Below the pieces are notes generated by a model, which did no database searches, was not told the DNA's origin, and saw nothing but the letters and a program-made list of their open reading frames with translations. Below are positions 44,807 to 59,090 of a stretch of DNA of 64,000 bases, piece by piece. The position numbers were made by a program, and so were the translations under genes. The stretch lies in NCBI RefSeq assembly GCF_963576545.1, contig NC_083637.1:20642507-20706506 (forward strand), written 5' to 3'. Position 1 is the stretch's first letter; the number at the start of each line of letters is the position of its first letter. The stretch is from Limanda limanda (taxonomy: Eukaryota > Chordata > Actinopteri > Pleuronectiformes > Pleuronectidae).

Positions 44807-47800
44807 TATAGGTCTTAGTCTGAATCTGTGTCTGGACAGGAAAGCTTTTGAAATTATAAAGTAAATGTTCCCACTCGGCTGTTGGAGATTGAATCAGGGA
44901 AGAGAGATGAAGTGTATTTGAGTGTTTTCCTAATGTCAACACATAGTTTAAAGAGTTCAAAAATAGATCCTAATAAGTAACGCTTTTGTAGCCTTAACCT
45001 GAGACAGTTTATAATTTTGTATTTATTTAGCCCTTCCTTGGTCCAAATAGTAGCTGACATAATGTTCAGGCAGTATAGTGGTAAATTGGAAAGAAGATGG
45101 TTGGCTGCTGGTTTTGTCATCATCCTGCGCCATTGGATTGTGTGGAAAATGAGATAGTGAGCTTCGGTTGCAAACAATCAAAAAGCTGAATGTTCTGCAC
45201 CCAACACAGAGAACAAAGAGTTGGCATAAAGATGGTGCAGTTTCCATTATATGGTTATATATGATACACTCACACATCTATAGTTATATGGTTTGAGTTT
45301 AAAAAGTCAGAAAAGGTCAATCCTCAAATTTCGTTAGACAACGTTATACAAGAAATCTCTACCACAGCAAACCAAAATCTAAAATATGAGACAACCAAAA
45401 GATTTGCATCCTCTGCAAACTTGTGACTCATCAAATATACGTGGGATTGAATTGAAGTTACTCATGATTATATATCTATTTTTCAACTGTTTCTTTCACA
45501 GTAAAACGCCTCTGTGCTAATTGAAATACGTTCCAGTCATACAGTTAAGAGGTGCAGTACAAGCTGCCATACGGTTACCACAACAGTGTTTTACCCCTCA
45601 AGGAACATTTACATTTAGACTTTAAGAAATGCAATATCGCAATGTATGCTGTTTATGTCCTTGTTTCCGATTGGAACTTTAACAATTATATTTTTATGTT
45701 TCCTGATGTAAGAGATTAGAGTAAAGTTATTCCTTATCCTTCACAAATTCATCTTGTGACAACATTCTCATATCTTTAACTTCCATATAAATACCTAAAA
45801 CTAAATATAGATTCTGACTGAAATTTTCAGCCACATTTGTAAGACCTCAGCTTGTTTTCCTAGCATTGCCAAAATGAATTTGACCCAACGACACCAACAC
45901 CTAATGTGCGCTTGACCGTTAAAACTTGATTTAGCGTGGTATGAGTAGAGGGTGTTAACAGAGAGTTTTACTGTTATATTGACAATCTGGAGTCCTGAGT
46001 AGAGGACACAGTGTGCCAGACACAGTCGGCCATATTGACTCTATAAAACCGGTTTATGAGCCCTGTAAACTTACTTGAAAATAACAGTGGGAGATGATGG
46101 AGAAGGTTTCTCTCTGCATATGAATGGAGACTAGGGCCTGTGTGAGTGTAGTTAACAGAAGGAGGCTTTATGTGTTTACGCATTTGGGCAGTTAGATTCA
46201 GTAATGTGTGTGGAAGATTATGTCTTTGTGTATGGGTGTGTGTGGCTGTCTCTAAGTTTAACATTCCAAACAACCACTTCTTTACTTTCCTCACTTTCAT
46301 ACAGCTGGGGGAGGGATGAATTAGTGATGATTAGCAATGAATTAACAATGCCCAACTTTCATTTGGACTTGAGCTTCATTTTACTTCAGTAATGTAATAT
46401 CTAAAAAGGCAATCAGCAGCATTTCTATGTAAAATTATAGATTCATGATCTTTATTCCCTTAACATAAAATAACATTAAGATGTCAAAAACCAAAGTATT
46501 GTTTGATAACAGCTGGTCTAATTATTATTATACAGAACTATAATAAAATATTAATAATTATGTTTTCATTAGTGTGAATTTGAATCCTATAACTTACTTG
46601 ATCTTGTTACCATAGAACGAGGCCTATCTATCTACTGAATGAGCAGGTCCTCCATAATTCACTGCTACGTTTCCACAGCAGACAAACCAAATACTGGCTT
46701 TAGAGAGGGTCAATCATATTGTTATGGTAGCTTAAGGCCTCCATGCAGGGGTAACTGCGCAAGATGCTACTATATCAACACGCTGCAAAAAAAACAAAAC
46801 ATTTACAACAAACAATTTTTGCAAACAGTGCCCTTTAGATAAAGAAGCATATAACTGGGTTGATAACATTGAGTTTGTAAATAACCTTACATTTTGCTTT
46901 GTCTTAAATCTAACATGTACATAGTAATACTTTGACAGTATTGCATCCATTGGCCTAAACAAACAAAAAATACATGTCATAGTTAGGTATTTTTTCCCAT
47001 GTGATTATTGTAATTTCCGTTGTTTGTTTCTCTGTTCATTATTTGTCCTATCCAAACATGAAGCTTGAGATGACTGATGATTTGGTTTTCTGGTAACCTC
47101 CTTGTTTTGCTTTGGCAAGTCAGTCCTCCTGTTTGGAATGACCCTGTTGTGTGTCACATTTACTTCTGTATCTGTGCCGTGTCGAAGAACGCAAAGCACT
47201 ATCCAAAATAATGAGAAATATTTCCATAAGATTGTGATTTGTGCCACATTGCAATAATTGATACAGCATATAATATATGAAGCGATTGATGTTTTGTTAA
47301 TGTGACACAATGTATATTGTGCTATCGCACAGTCCTCTTCTCAAGGAGGCAAATCAGGGGATGTGGCTGTTTCCTGCATTAATGCGTTTTTCTGCAGTAG
47401 CTTGATGTATTTACAGTCCCATCAGGTCACTTGCCCTGACTAGTAAATTGGCAGATTTCCAGTTGGAAGGATTACACTGTAGTGAGTATAAATGACTACA
47501 CAGGACACATTGGGTTTCTGGATCCGAACCAACTGAAAGCTCCTGTTGTCCTCACTCCATGTCTCCTGCAAAATGTACAGATCTGACGTCCTCGATGATG
47601 TTGGGCCCTGATTGATTTTTTTTTAGGTCAGTGGCTGAAGGATTGATGAGCACAGTGCTGCTGTGAGTTGGATGGTATTGCTTGAGGTTGTTGACAGTTC
47701 ACGCCAGCTGCACTTTTCTCTGTTGACTTGTCAGGCACACTTTCTACTCTTGTTAAATGAAAAGTCTACAAGACGTATTTCCTGTACCAGGAGCCATTAA

Positions 47801-48120
47801 TTATTGATTTATGTATTAATTTGTTCAGTCATTCATTCATAGAGGACAGAATTTAGTCTTTGGAGGACAGAATTTATTCTTGTAATTCATTACATTGATT
47901 GCAGAGTCAGAGAGTGATGCAGAATTTGAGAACTAGCATTTACAGCATTGAATATTTGCAAACGGGTAGGCATGTTTACATTCCTATGTTTTTTCTACTT
48001 TTTATTTGAATTGTCTATATGCAAGGGTCTTTATCGGTATGAACTAAGCCTGTACCACAGGAGGAAAATCCGATGTGAGCTGCAAGATTGTCCTGTATTG
48101 CATTGACAATGAAGGACGAC
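43330..48120. other. Unassigned AT-rich DNA
   Basis: Nearly 4.8 kb without a recognised gene or named repeat, apart from the TG array at 44763-44803. The best frames (44854-45177, 45974-46300, 47005-47310, all minus strand) are about 100 codons, lack domains and have no splice support. Confidence 0.45.
44763..44803. repeat. (TG)n microsatellite
   Basis: About 41 bp of pure TG. Confidence 0.95.
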
Positions 48121-48123
48121 TTG

Positions 48124-48131
48124 CGATGAAT
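48124..48131. repeat. hAT target-site duplication, left copy
   Basis: CGATGAAT precedes the TAGGGCTGCTCGAT terminus and recurs at 48843-48850. Confidence 0.92.
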
Positions 48132-48842
48132 TAGGGCTGCTCGATAATGGAAAAAATCATAATCACAATTATTTTGGACAAAAACGAAATCACGATTATT
48201 CAAACGATTATTAATGTGCCCTTATTTTGTTTAATGACTAACCGGAAGTACCAGTCACTTCCGGTTCCGGTAAACACGATTACGGCTGCGTGTCTCATTC
48301 CTCCGTGAAACCATGCAGGATATCGGTGCCTTGTTATTCAAACCCTTAATGATGGCAAAACTCTCTATAAAACACTTTGTAACTGAGAACTTTGAAATTT
48401 CCTCTCATTATTAAATGTCCCCATCTGCCCCCCCCCCCCCCACTACAAGCACACAGAGAGAGAGAGAAAAAGAGGGGTGGGGGGGGGCTATGAGGACCAT
48501 CATCATTTACCCCCGAACCCCGACATTGAACGGGTTCCATACAACAACAAGCGGAGAATCGCGAGCTGACCCGCGCGGGTCCGGTGAGAACAGGCGGGCG
48601 GCTGCGCGCTGGAGAATAGACGCTGCGCGGCGCGGCCGCTACACTGTGTGGTGCTGCTGCTCGGAATCGAAGAGTCGATCAGACGGGGCTGCCCTCCTTC
48701 TGCCATTTTCCACTCGCGCTATTTTTTAAATACCTCCGGTCCCCACACACACAACTCGCCTCCTTCACTTCACAGCTGCTTGAGAGCGAGTGCCGGTCAG
48801 CGGGGTAATCATGATTATATTTCGATTAATTGAGCAGCCCTA
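48132..48842. mobile_element. Non-autonomous hAT-type element with CpG-rich core
   Basis: The element is 711 bp, begins TAGGGCTGCTCGAT and ends ATTGAGCAGCCCTA (one mismatch in 14), with perfect 8-bp duplications CGATGAAT. Subterminal AATCACGATTATT-like words recur at both ends. The centre includes TTCCGGT/ACCGGAA words (about 48242-48272), a C14 run (48428-48441), a G run (about 48479-48487) and a strongly CG-rich block (about 48540-48740). No transposase motif was found, so it needs a related transposase in trans. The start of the known family 'tagggctgctcgattatgg' is recognisable. Confidence 0.9.
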
Positions 48843-48850
48843 CGATGAAT
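48843..48850. repeat. hAT target-site duplication, right copy
   Basis: CGATGAAT, identical to 48124-48131. Confidence 0.92.
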
Positions 48851-51800
48851 ACATATTGAAGTCCACATGCCTTCCTCAAATCGACACCAACTAATCTGAG
48901 GGCAGTTTATACCTCCACATGCCATTTTATGCATTCCGAGGTCCAACCAATATATTAGCTCGACCAATTGAGTCATTCTAAGTTGTCCAACATCAGGTAA
49001 CTAAATAAAATAAATAAAATAGTTTGAACATACACATATCTTTTTGTTTGGTCTATGTTCAATCTGTTAACATTGAGGCAGGTTTTATAACCGTAGTTTT
49101 ACTTTTAGGGACCAATCATTTTGTCCATATTTTCATACAGCCTATGGTAACGATTCACTATTAGCTCTGTGCTGTGGTTGTATAAAACATACTGCAGTGG
49201 ATAGGCGCATTTGAAAAAAAATCTCTTGTCTATGTGTTTAAAGCTTGTGGTGTGATAAAGGACTCTATTGGCATTTTACACACAAAGGTTTTGATTTCAT
49301 TCACAGCCCTACAAGTGTAGTTGTTGTCAAGTTGAGTAAAACGTTTACTTCTCTCTGGCCTCTGTGCTGTCTAGTGTGTGCTTGTGCGTGTGCATGTGCG
49401 TGTGTGTCGGGGGGAGAGGCTGGAGCCCGACAATAAACAACAACAAATCCCAGTATAGAGAACCCTCACCTTCGTTTTTTTGTTTTCATTTGGCTCAGTT
49501 GCTGCACCCAAGTCTTATGGCGGTATTGAAAACCATGAGTGAATGCATGGTGCCTATAAATAAAAGGATCTTTTATATTTCATCATGTTTCAGGCAAATT
49601 CTGCGATGAGTTTATTGCAATGTTCGTATCAGTATGACGATTAGAATATGATTTATGGGTCAGTTTTAGTGTGCAGCAGCTCCTCTGAGGCCCTATCTGC
49701 ATCTGCAGTGTGTGTCAGTCTCTAACTGTGAGGCTATATGTTTACCTAAAGGAGAAGTGGTAATCAGGACATGCATATGTATTTGGGTTTGTGAAAGCTG
49801 CTCCAAACGTTGCAGAGGCTTTGCACTGTGGAGGGTTTCTGAAATGTTGTGCCATGCTTTCTTATCGCTGACATTCCGATTCTTCTAAACAGGATTGCAA
49901 TTTGTGTGTGCATTTTGTTTATGTAGCCAGTGGGAGATCCATTTTAAACAGGCAAATGAGTGGGTTAATAGACTTATGGATAGATCGTGGAAGATAATGT
50001 TATTGAGTAGAAAAACAGATAAGATGGCATAAGAGCTTTCTGACTGTGTTTGTGAGAGAGAATAAGTGTGCAAACTTGGTGAGGTCTGATTATCATTGTT
50101 AGTGAATAATACCTTTTCCTCTGTGATGCTACGGGTGACGTAAGCAGGTTAGCACAAATGAGTGCCACTCACACTTATGCAGGAATTAAGTGAAAATCTT
50201 CAGAAGATGGAAATAGTATGTGATTTGAATGCTCCTCTTTCTCAGAGAATAGGAGTTGATTCCTTTGCCTCACAGCTCATCTCCTCCACTCTTTTCTCCT
50301 TTGAATGCAATGAAGCTTATTCCCTCGGGAATCCATGGACCATATGGAAGCATGGGAAATTCTTAGATGAGAAATGTATTGAAAATCTAAGACAACATAT
50401 AGCAGAACCACACAAGCACTCCATTTGATAACACAAAATGGCTACAGCCATAGACTGTTGGTCTCTTTGATCTGTTTGTTTTCAAGTTGCTTTCAGGGTC
50501 TTATCAGTCTGTGTTTTTATTTTCCCTTGCACTCTGTCTGATATATGTTTTCATAGAGGTTCAATTTAAAATTTATTTTGAAGTGTTAAAGGTTTTCTTG
50601 TAAACACGCTCTTTCTGTTCCTCTCTCATTTGAAATTTGCCAAAAGACTAAACCTGTTTCTGGTGTATGCCATGCAGAAGCAATTCCACAGCTAAAACAA
50701 ACAAGGTGTTTTTGAGTTGTATCTCGCAGGGTTTCATGCTGTTATCGGGTTTTACAGATAAGGAGGGGAAACGTGACACAGCACCCATATTTAGTTTTCT
50801 CTTCCTCATGTTTAAGATTATGTTCAATCGTGAAAATGTACCACAGGTACGATCACAGACCTTTGTTAACAGTCCTGAAGTGTAAAACACTGATTCCTTT
50901 CACTTACTGCAGCTGAACCTCACCTCTACAGGGGTCAATTATTTTTTAAATGATAAAACCACTGAAGTGAAAATAGCCCAATTGGTGTGCCATCTCACTT
51001 CGCCTCAGAAATAGTGCTGTTGCCTGGACTGTCTGAATCAAAAGCACATATCATACCTTTCAACTTGCTCACCTTAAGTGAACACTTACACTTGTGTTTT
51101 TCTTTTATCTGACAACAAAGTCACTTTAGAATCCGACTTAACTTCTAAATACGGAGCTTTCTAATCATTATATGGGACCTAAATGTGTCCGTCTGGTTTA
51201 TTTTAGAGTAAACACACTTTCAAAGTAGCTTTTCTATGGTCCGTCAGTGCTGTTCTCAGATAGGTGCAGTTAATACTGAACATTGTTTCTATGGTTACAG
51301 AATTTCTGCCTTTTGTTTTCAGCATCTGTGGTGCATCTAAGAAATTATGCTTTGAAAAGTACAGGAGCAACTTTAAATTCCACACAAACAAAAATACAAA
51401 AATACTGGCTAGAATATATGTTTGTGTTTGTGACTTATTATATGTAATTATGATTTCTTTTTATCCATTGAGATTATTATTGCTGTATTTGATGATGCTC
51501 TACAAACCTTCTGCTTATTGAATCTTCTTCCCCAACCCTGATGCTTCTGAATGTGTTTCTTTTTTTATCCAAAGAGATTTGGCCTCGCATCAACATATAT
51601 TTTACTTTTGCTTAAAGTATTTTACATTTAATTTAAAAAGAAATGTTTCACAATATCAGGGCTCATTTCAGTTGTTTTTATTTAGTAGGTTTTTTTTATC
51701 TAAGATTAGTTGGTTTGTATAGTTTTTTAATTTTATTCGTACCTAAAAAACACAGAAAATCACAGTCACTCAATTAATAATTAGTCTCTCAACTTCTACT

Positions 51801-54230
51801 AAAAACAATAATGTTTTTTGTTGAAATGTTTCAACTAAACAATCAATATGTCTTCAAATAATTGATGAATCAAACTGAACATTATAACTTGCTACACTTT
51901 ATATGTCTTGAATTCAACATGAATCTGTGTTTCATTCTGCGATGTAGGATGACTTTTAATATAGTGTTTTAATTTATGATAATACATTGTGTTACAGATC
52001 TCAGACTGTTAGAAAGAGTGTAGTATACACCCAGTATAAGGCACTTATACTTTATTTTCCCCTTTGGGTATCGGCTTTAACTATGTCATATCATGGAAAG
52101 AAATAACAGAAACTCAATAAGTCACCATCACAGGGAATTTAATCTCATTCTGCATTTGAACTGCAGCGCTTAAAACTTCCTCTTTTTTTCCAGCCCGGGG
52201 AATGAAATTGAGTAAATTTATCCTCTGCTGAGAGGCACACACTTTAAATCATGCTAATACCTTTTGTCAAGAGGGGGTACCCATCAGAAGAAAAGCCTGC
52301 ACTCATTTTGGCTCTAATGCACTGAAATACTACATGCTGAATTTGATAATAGAGGGAGGCAAGCAGTTCAAAATGTGTTGTCGACAAAGCATTCAACTGC
52401 AGTGTACTTTGGGAAATGAAGAAGCCTTCTATGCAGCTTCCAATTTTGTGGTTCAGTTATATAAAAAACAACAATATAAGGCAACTTCTTAAGGACATAC
52501 CCCAAAGTTCTATAGTGAGTTCACTGTTTAAACCGTGGTCCTTGTTCATAACATCTACCTTTAAACTCCCCTGAGCATGGCTTATCCTACTGGGCTAGCC
52601 ATTATGGCTTTCTTCAACAATTTATTAGTGTGGGTGAAGCCAAATCAATAGAGCTTACAGAGCAATCTAGGGCTGTAGAGGTCTTTTCCGTTCCATTAAC
52701 ATGAGAAACTGGGGTCACCTATTTTTCGGGGACATAGCTGAACCTGAAAGCGTAGGGAAGGATGTTTTTGTAAGTGAGTTAAACGTGTAGACATACTTTT
52801 GAAGTCATGGTCAAGGCATTGATTCATTGCCTTATAAACTGAGCTTCATATTGAATGTATTTCCTGTGATTTAACTGTTTGAGGGAGCTCCCAAGGTTTT
52901 ACTTTGCTGTTGCTGTATTTAGGTGTTCAGTAATGACTGCAGTCAATACAGCTGATAAGCTCTTCAGGGTCCTTGTTCTTGAATGAGTCATCCCACTGTA
53001 GATGGCTCCTGACTTCAGGCTTTTAAGTTGACAATAATGACTATTTCTGATTGCACTGTATTGATTATATGCAATGGCCATGGAGGTGGGATATCTACTT
53101 GGCGCATGGTTAAGTAATGACTGTGGCAATTAAAGTCAACTGGTTAAAATCAATTGCATGTCATGGGAAATGTCATAGATCACTCTATCTATTACAGGCC
53201 ATGCATGAAAACTCAAGTTAACATCATAAAAGAAACAAGCTGTTTAAAAGCAGGAGTATAATTTTAATTGTGGATTTCTTAACTATCAAAATGTGACTGG
53301 GTTTATAGTGGTTTATGTTTAAAAAGCAAAAAGCTTGACCCTTTTTTTTTTCCATTTTCAGCAATTTAAAATGAATTACTGAAGCATATTAACTTACTTA
53401 CTTAACTCTTGGAAAAGGAAAGTATGTAATTCAATAAACTCAACCTTACAATGTCATTGTTTCCATGTCTCGAATATCCGATTAGTGTCTTTTGTCCCTG
53501 TCAGAAACATAGACTAGACTTTCACAACAAGTAAATTCGGAAGTGCAAGAAGACAGATTTCGTAACCTAGAAATAACTAAGACTTTAAAGCGCTCTGAAA
53601 ATGAGGTCATGAGCGCTTCCAGCACAAAAAGAGCCTGACGAGAACAATTCTTCAAGGACATAATTCAAACGTAATAAATCTAAGTATGAGTCACTACTTA
53701 GTAATTACAAAAGTAACAAATTGTGTGCTTTTCGTGACTTCTGAGTAACGCCCTCTCTTAATGCAGCCTGTCATACTTGTGAACTTATTATGTTATCAGT
53801 AACAAATAGTCACAAGTGAGCTTTCATCCCACATAGTGCAAACGTTTTTATGTTCTAGGTGTATCAGCATTGTGTACTCGCTTTTATCTTTGGCTTGGTT
53901 TCAAATGCCTCTTCCATTTGAAAACATTTCTCCCACTCATTAATCTACCTGCCATTAACGGAAACTTTTAAAAGTGTTTGCTCTGTTTGTGCCAAGCAGA
54001 AAGCTCTCCGCTCCTGTTTTGTGATGTAAAAGGAATTAGGATCTGTCATTTATCAAACAAATGTCTCAGAATGAACACTGCACTTATTGTTTGATTTTAA
54101 AATTCCACATGCAGCATCTTTAATGTAACAACGTAGAGTTCTTGGCAAAAGAGTGCGTGGAAATTAAAGTCCCAGGCCAGTGATAAATATGGATAAATGT
54201 AAAGATTGAACTGTCTTCCATAAGCTTTTG
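48851..54230. other. Unassigned AT-rich DNA
   Basis: No gene was recognised in 5.4 kb. An 88-codon frame at 50162-50428 is the most protein-like by eye but has no identifiable domain. An interrupted TG block lies at 49373-49407. The 53880-54160 segment is complex and non-repetitive and is a weak conserved-element candidate. Confidence 0.4.
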
Positions 54231-54239
54231 AAAATTGCG

Positions 54240-54410
54240 CTATTTGGCTTTCATGCACATGTGATTGTGTGTTTGTGTGTGTGTGAGATTGGGCAGAATC
54301 ACATAGAGATTAGAAGACAAACACATGATTGAACACATATTCATGCAGAGACAGTGATGGTGGATACACACCCCCTCCCTACAGACACACACACACAGGC
54401 ACACACGCAC
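54240..54410. repeat. Short TG and CA arrays
   Basis: A TG run at about 54266-54285 and a CA run at about 54384-54409, in opposite orientation. Confidence 0.8.
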
Positions 54411-54454
54411 TCAGCATCATACAAAGGTCTTCCTGCAGAGTCCCAATGAGAGCA

Positions 54455-54700
54455 GATGGTTTTTTCCTCTGCCATTCCCTTTCTGCCTGCCTGTTGCCCA
54501 CTCCACCAATCTCCTGTCTTTCATCCTCTCTGTTTCTCTCTCTTTGTCCATCTGTTGCTATATATTGCTCATTCTACCAATGTTTTTTCTCTCTTTTTCC
54601 CCAATTCCCTGCTTTGTTTCTCTTCTCTCTGTCTTCTTATTTCCTTTCCCACAGTTTTACCATCCCTCTCTTTCTATCTTCTCTCTCTTGCATATGTTTT
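54455..54700. repeat. Pyrimidine-rich tract
   Basis: The plus strand is mostly C and T (CTTTCTGCCTGCCTGTTGCC, TCTCTCTTTGTCC and so on). Three overlapping open frames (54329-54873) translate as hydrophobic, serine-rich sequence, as expected from the bias. Confidence 0.65.
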
Positions 54701-54909
54701 GTGCTCAAGGGAATGTGTATCTGGTCGTTCCCTGTGGGAGGTTACTTGAGTTGACAAGGCCACTAGCAGTGTCTTGCCATGCCACCTTGATGCTGTGCCA
54801 GCGTGTGTGTGTTTGTGTGTATGTGCACGGCTCCTGGACCAAGCAAACCTCAGAAGTGTGTGCGAGTGTATAATCGGGTTGACGTGCTGGGCAGCCAGCC
54901 CTCACCACC

Positions 54910-57290
54910 TTGTCTCAATGCCAGTGTGGCTCAGTCTTTTTTTTAAATTTATTTTTGTATTATTTTTAGGCTGCACTTGATGAATCTGAGTTTGATATGC
55001 AGACTGATTTCTCCCCCGTGTCCGTGTCTCTTCAAACAAATACCAAAAGCTTCCCTTTGTCCCTTTTGTTCACTCATTTCTAGCAAATAGGTCATAAATC
55101 ACAGAAATACATAACCTGACATGTTAATAATTTGATTTTTGACAGATTACCAATTTAAACTTGATTTATAATCCAAACATTGTCTGCCGCGCCTCAGTTT
55201 GCTTAATTGTTTATCCTCTTCTGCCCTAAATCTGGCCAATTTCTACACTCTAGCTGTTGAAAATAAAAAAATTGAGGCACTGCAGCAGAAAATGATATAA
55301 ATTGAGGTATTAAACGCTGGAGCTGGTGTTCAGACTGCCGTAATGTCAAACTGCATTTTCACATTCTGTCTCGTCACGCTTTCCAAAAATATAGCACCAA
55401 GCAAAATGGCTTGAAGCCAAAGGGGGGGAATAAGTCTTCCTCTTTTCCTCTGCCACTTAACCCCCCACCCCCACTTTTCTCCCTATCTTTGTCTCCTCCT
55501 TTTCCTCCCACCTGGCATCGTCTCTCTCGATCTGCCTCCTTCACTCTTTTCATCCCTCTCCCTCTGAATCATTAATGCCTGCCATGTCATGATCTGTGTG
55601 GATGTGAGCTGCTTTCCGAATGATTATTCCGTCTTACTGTGTTCACTTGATCTCCCACTTGCCTCTGCACACAGACAGCAAACTCCCTGACTTCTAACAC
55701 AGCTTATCATCAAATATTCACTGAAAGGCTCAAATTAACATAAAATGACATAAACGTGCAGATGTAGTTGCATATACTCACTCACTCGCTCTTTTCGCTA
55801 AATTATCGCTTAGTATCATTTAATTGGTATTTTGTTGCAGCAAATACAAAGATTTCACCAGTTCACTCATTCAACAACCTTATCTGACAGTAACTTCACT
55901 ATAACTTCACATTTTTCTGTTTCTGTGCCTGAGTTTCTTAGCTCAGCCTCAAGTGAACCATTGTCAGGTTTTCACTGCAGCACATTATGCAATTGAAAGC
56001 CTACATTCAATCAGGCTCTCTTCTCACATTTTATTTTCCAGTCTTGGTTGTAACACATTTACCTGCAATATCTGATCATATGGGCCTCCATGCACAATCA
56101 TTCTTTACTCTAATGCTTTTGCCATGAAACAAAAATGTCAACTCTATTATGTTTTGTATAAACACTCTGAATGGGACAAAAAGGTCAAGCATTTCTACAT
56201 TTATTTACTATATCTCCATGAACCAGTAACCCACAAATATTTATATAGACAACAGAAGTTGAACAAAAGAAACTTGTACGAAGGATCGTCCTTGATGTAA
56301 ATGCAACATTTGTGCAAAATTAACAGTCACACGGATCATTCAAATGCTACAGAAACGACAGGTGGTCCACAGACACCCCGCGATTTATAGCATTACTATT
56401 TATTATAACTGAAGGTTAATCATCAACTCCAATGATGGATTGAGTTCTCCAAGCATCATTCTCAAGCTGGGTTTTCCTGTAAGCTCACAAATCATTTTGT
56501 TGACAACTGGGCGGCTTTAAATAACAGTAATCAACTTCTTGTCCATTTGTCATCACTTTTCATGAAATGTAAACACTCACATAGCAAACAGGAGTTATGT
56601 ACCTTTTCATCAGAACCTGCCAGCAAGCACTTAGATCTAAATGAGTACAAGTTTAAACATACAGTACATAAGAAATAAGTAAGCACATAACTTAAGTATG
56701 TTTTGGTACAGAATGTGAATATATCTAAAGAAGCACAAAAAACCACAAAATTAAAATGTTCTGTAACTCCTCTTATTCCAAGCAATTTCTTCATACATTC
56801 ATGTCACTGGTTAAATCATTATGCAAAACCTTTATGAATGTTAACCTGCATTACAAGAGAAAATAATAATGTACAAATGAGGTATTAGAAATGCCACTTT
56901 AACAATTTGTGGGCACTAAAATGGCAGCTGACTGCAAGAGAGAGGAGAAAGGATTTTTAAAGTTTGGCAGCAACAGCAAGATTGGCTCAATGAGGCAGAA
57001 TCTGATTGGACTATTGGAAACACCAGCGTTCAGATGATTAAGAAGCAGGGCGGAGGTATAGAGAGGAAAAGCAAGAATTATGAATAATTTACATTTACAC
57101 TGAGCTTCATACAGCAAACTCTGGTTTGACGATATCAAAGTCAAGATATTAAGTGAGTGGTTATTTGGAATCCTACATTTAGCCAAATCATACATTCAAA
57201 AGGTTTTTTGAAAAGATGGTAAACTGTGTGAGCAATGAGAGAATGCAGTAGGAACATTACATTTCCTGTTTGGGTAATGCAGTTGCACAC
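54910..57290. other. Unassigned DNA, possible conserved block at 55170-55380
   Basis: No gene was recognised. The 55170-55380 segment is complex with several TAAT-like cores. A pyrimidine-rich stretch follows at about 55430-55570. The remainder is AT-rich. Confidence 0.4.
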
Positions 57291-57299
57291 ATGACCACA

Positions 57300-57300
<1 letters not shown>

Positions 57301-57357
<57 letters not shown>
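57301..57357. repeat. (CA)n microsatellite
   Basis: About 57 bp of pure CA. Frames crossing it on both strands are repeat translations. Confidence 0.95.
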
Positions 57358-57358
<1 letters not shown>

Positions 57359-57369
57359 AGAGCTGTACA

Positions 57370-59085
57370 GTATACAGAGAGCCGGGCTGAACTGCAGTCT
57401 TATCTATGAAACATCTAAGAAACCTCTGCACTGCTCTGACAGTGTGAGCGGCTGGGGAAGACAGGGGAAGAGGGCCAGAATTAGGAAGGGTAGAAAAACA
57501 TCCTGTGTGAGACAGAAAGAGGCAGAGAGGGACAGAAATAACAGATGGATATTCTGGTGGAAGAAGAGGGATGGACAAGCAGAAAAGTCAAATACATGAT
57601 GAGGAGCTGTGCTGTCATAAGAGGTCTGATACAGATTATATGTTAAGGACTTTTGTCAGTTTGTCTGTATCATTCTCACGACACCCCAACTTGTACAATC
57701 TCAGGATCAGATGCTTGATGCAAATTTTGTCCTTAACTTGAAATAAGGAGCATTGTCGAGACAAAAATAAACATCTGCCAGTCTTTGCCACAGAAAGAGA
57801 AACTAAACGCTCGACAAAGGTCACTGTTGGTCCTGCAGATGCAGTTGGCATCACTCTACAGCAGCACTGACTGATTTACCACGGCTCTGGAGTTGGCAGC
57901 AGTAAACATGGGGTATGCTTTCTACCATCGTAAAGACAGGTGGGAATCCAGGAGTAATGAGAGGAGAGGAAGGGGGAGACAAAGATGAGCAATGATCACA
58001 CCTACACTTCAGGAAAACTAGAAGAAAGAGGTGTAAGGCCAAAGGTCCCTGAGCAGTGGGGCAAATGGAGCAAATGCATCACCATTACTCAATCAGGGGC
58101 GGGGGGGGGGGTTAGTATTTTGCTTCCTCTTTTCTTCAAAGCACAAAAGCAAAATCTGAGTAGGATCAGCAAACAGTTCAAAACGAAATAGCAGTCAAAT
58201 GTTTAACATTGGGAAGTGACTTAATTGAACTATACAAATTTTTGTCTTAGTTTTACTTTCTATAGAATCTTGTTTAAATGCAAAGTCTCATCGTTCCGTA
58301 TCATGATTTCTCTTTTCATCCACCCCGCTCTGCACTCGCTTGCCTTATTATCATTATTCTCTCATGTTCTCACAAAGGCTAAAGGAGACATGGAAGTTGT
58401 CTTGCCATGTTAGTCAAAAAGTTGCACTGTTTGACTAACATGGCTCTTTTTAGTCTCAAGGAGGAAAATTAACCTTAAATTTGTCAATGATTTGAGAAAA
58501 TAGCTTTTAAGGTAATTATCATTCATTCCTGTATGATATTAGAGAAAGGAAAAAAATAATGGTCTCGGAATAAGTAATACTAATTTCAAAGAATAATTTG
58601 TCTTTTGTCAGTCCACGGAAGCAGCAAATGATTGATCACTTCAAATCACAAAGAACACCGGGTCCTCTGCATTGATGAGAATGCAATAATTTTTTTCGTG
58701 ATGTCGGAATGAGCATTCATATCCATTAATCTTCAGAATTTGGGGAACTCTTAGCTCTCAGATCAGAGGACAGGTGGTGTTTGTGCGTGTGTACAAAGTT
58801 GTGCTCAGTGGTTTCTTAGCCCTTGTCAGGGTCTTTTGTTGAGAAGTCGGCTCAATGTCAGCTTAATGTGTTACTTTTGAGATTAACGAAGAAAAAATAA
58901 CAGTAAGGTTTGCTGCATTTAAGGTGTTGTGTGCCATTTTGAATTAGTCTGTGGTCCTCTCTGCTTGGGTTGCTGTGTGTCTTGCCAATTAAGAGGCTGC
59001 TTTTTTCCACAGAGCGGTCTCAAGACACACTTAGTTGTCAAACTTCACACAATCCGAGTGTTTTTACTGGGGGTGCCAGTCCAAG
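57370..59085. other. Unassigned DNA with a G-run
   Basis: No gene was recognised. A purine-rich part lies at about 57440-57600 and a G-rich run (GGGGC then G11) at 58097-58111. The remainder has no identifiable feature. Confidence 0.45.
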
Positions 59086-59090
59086 GTCTG

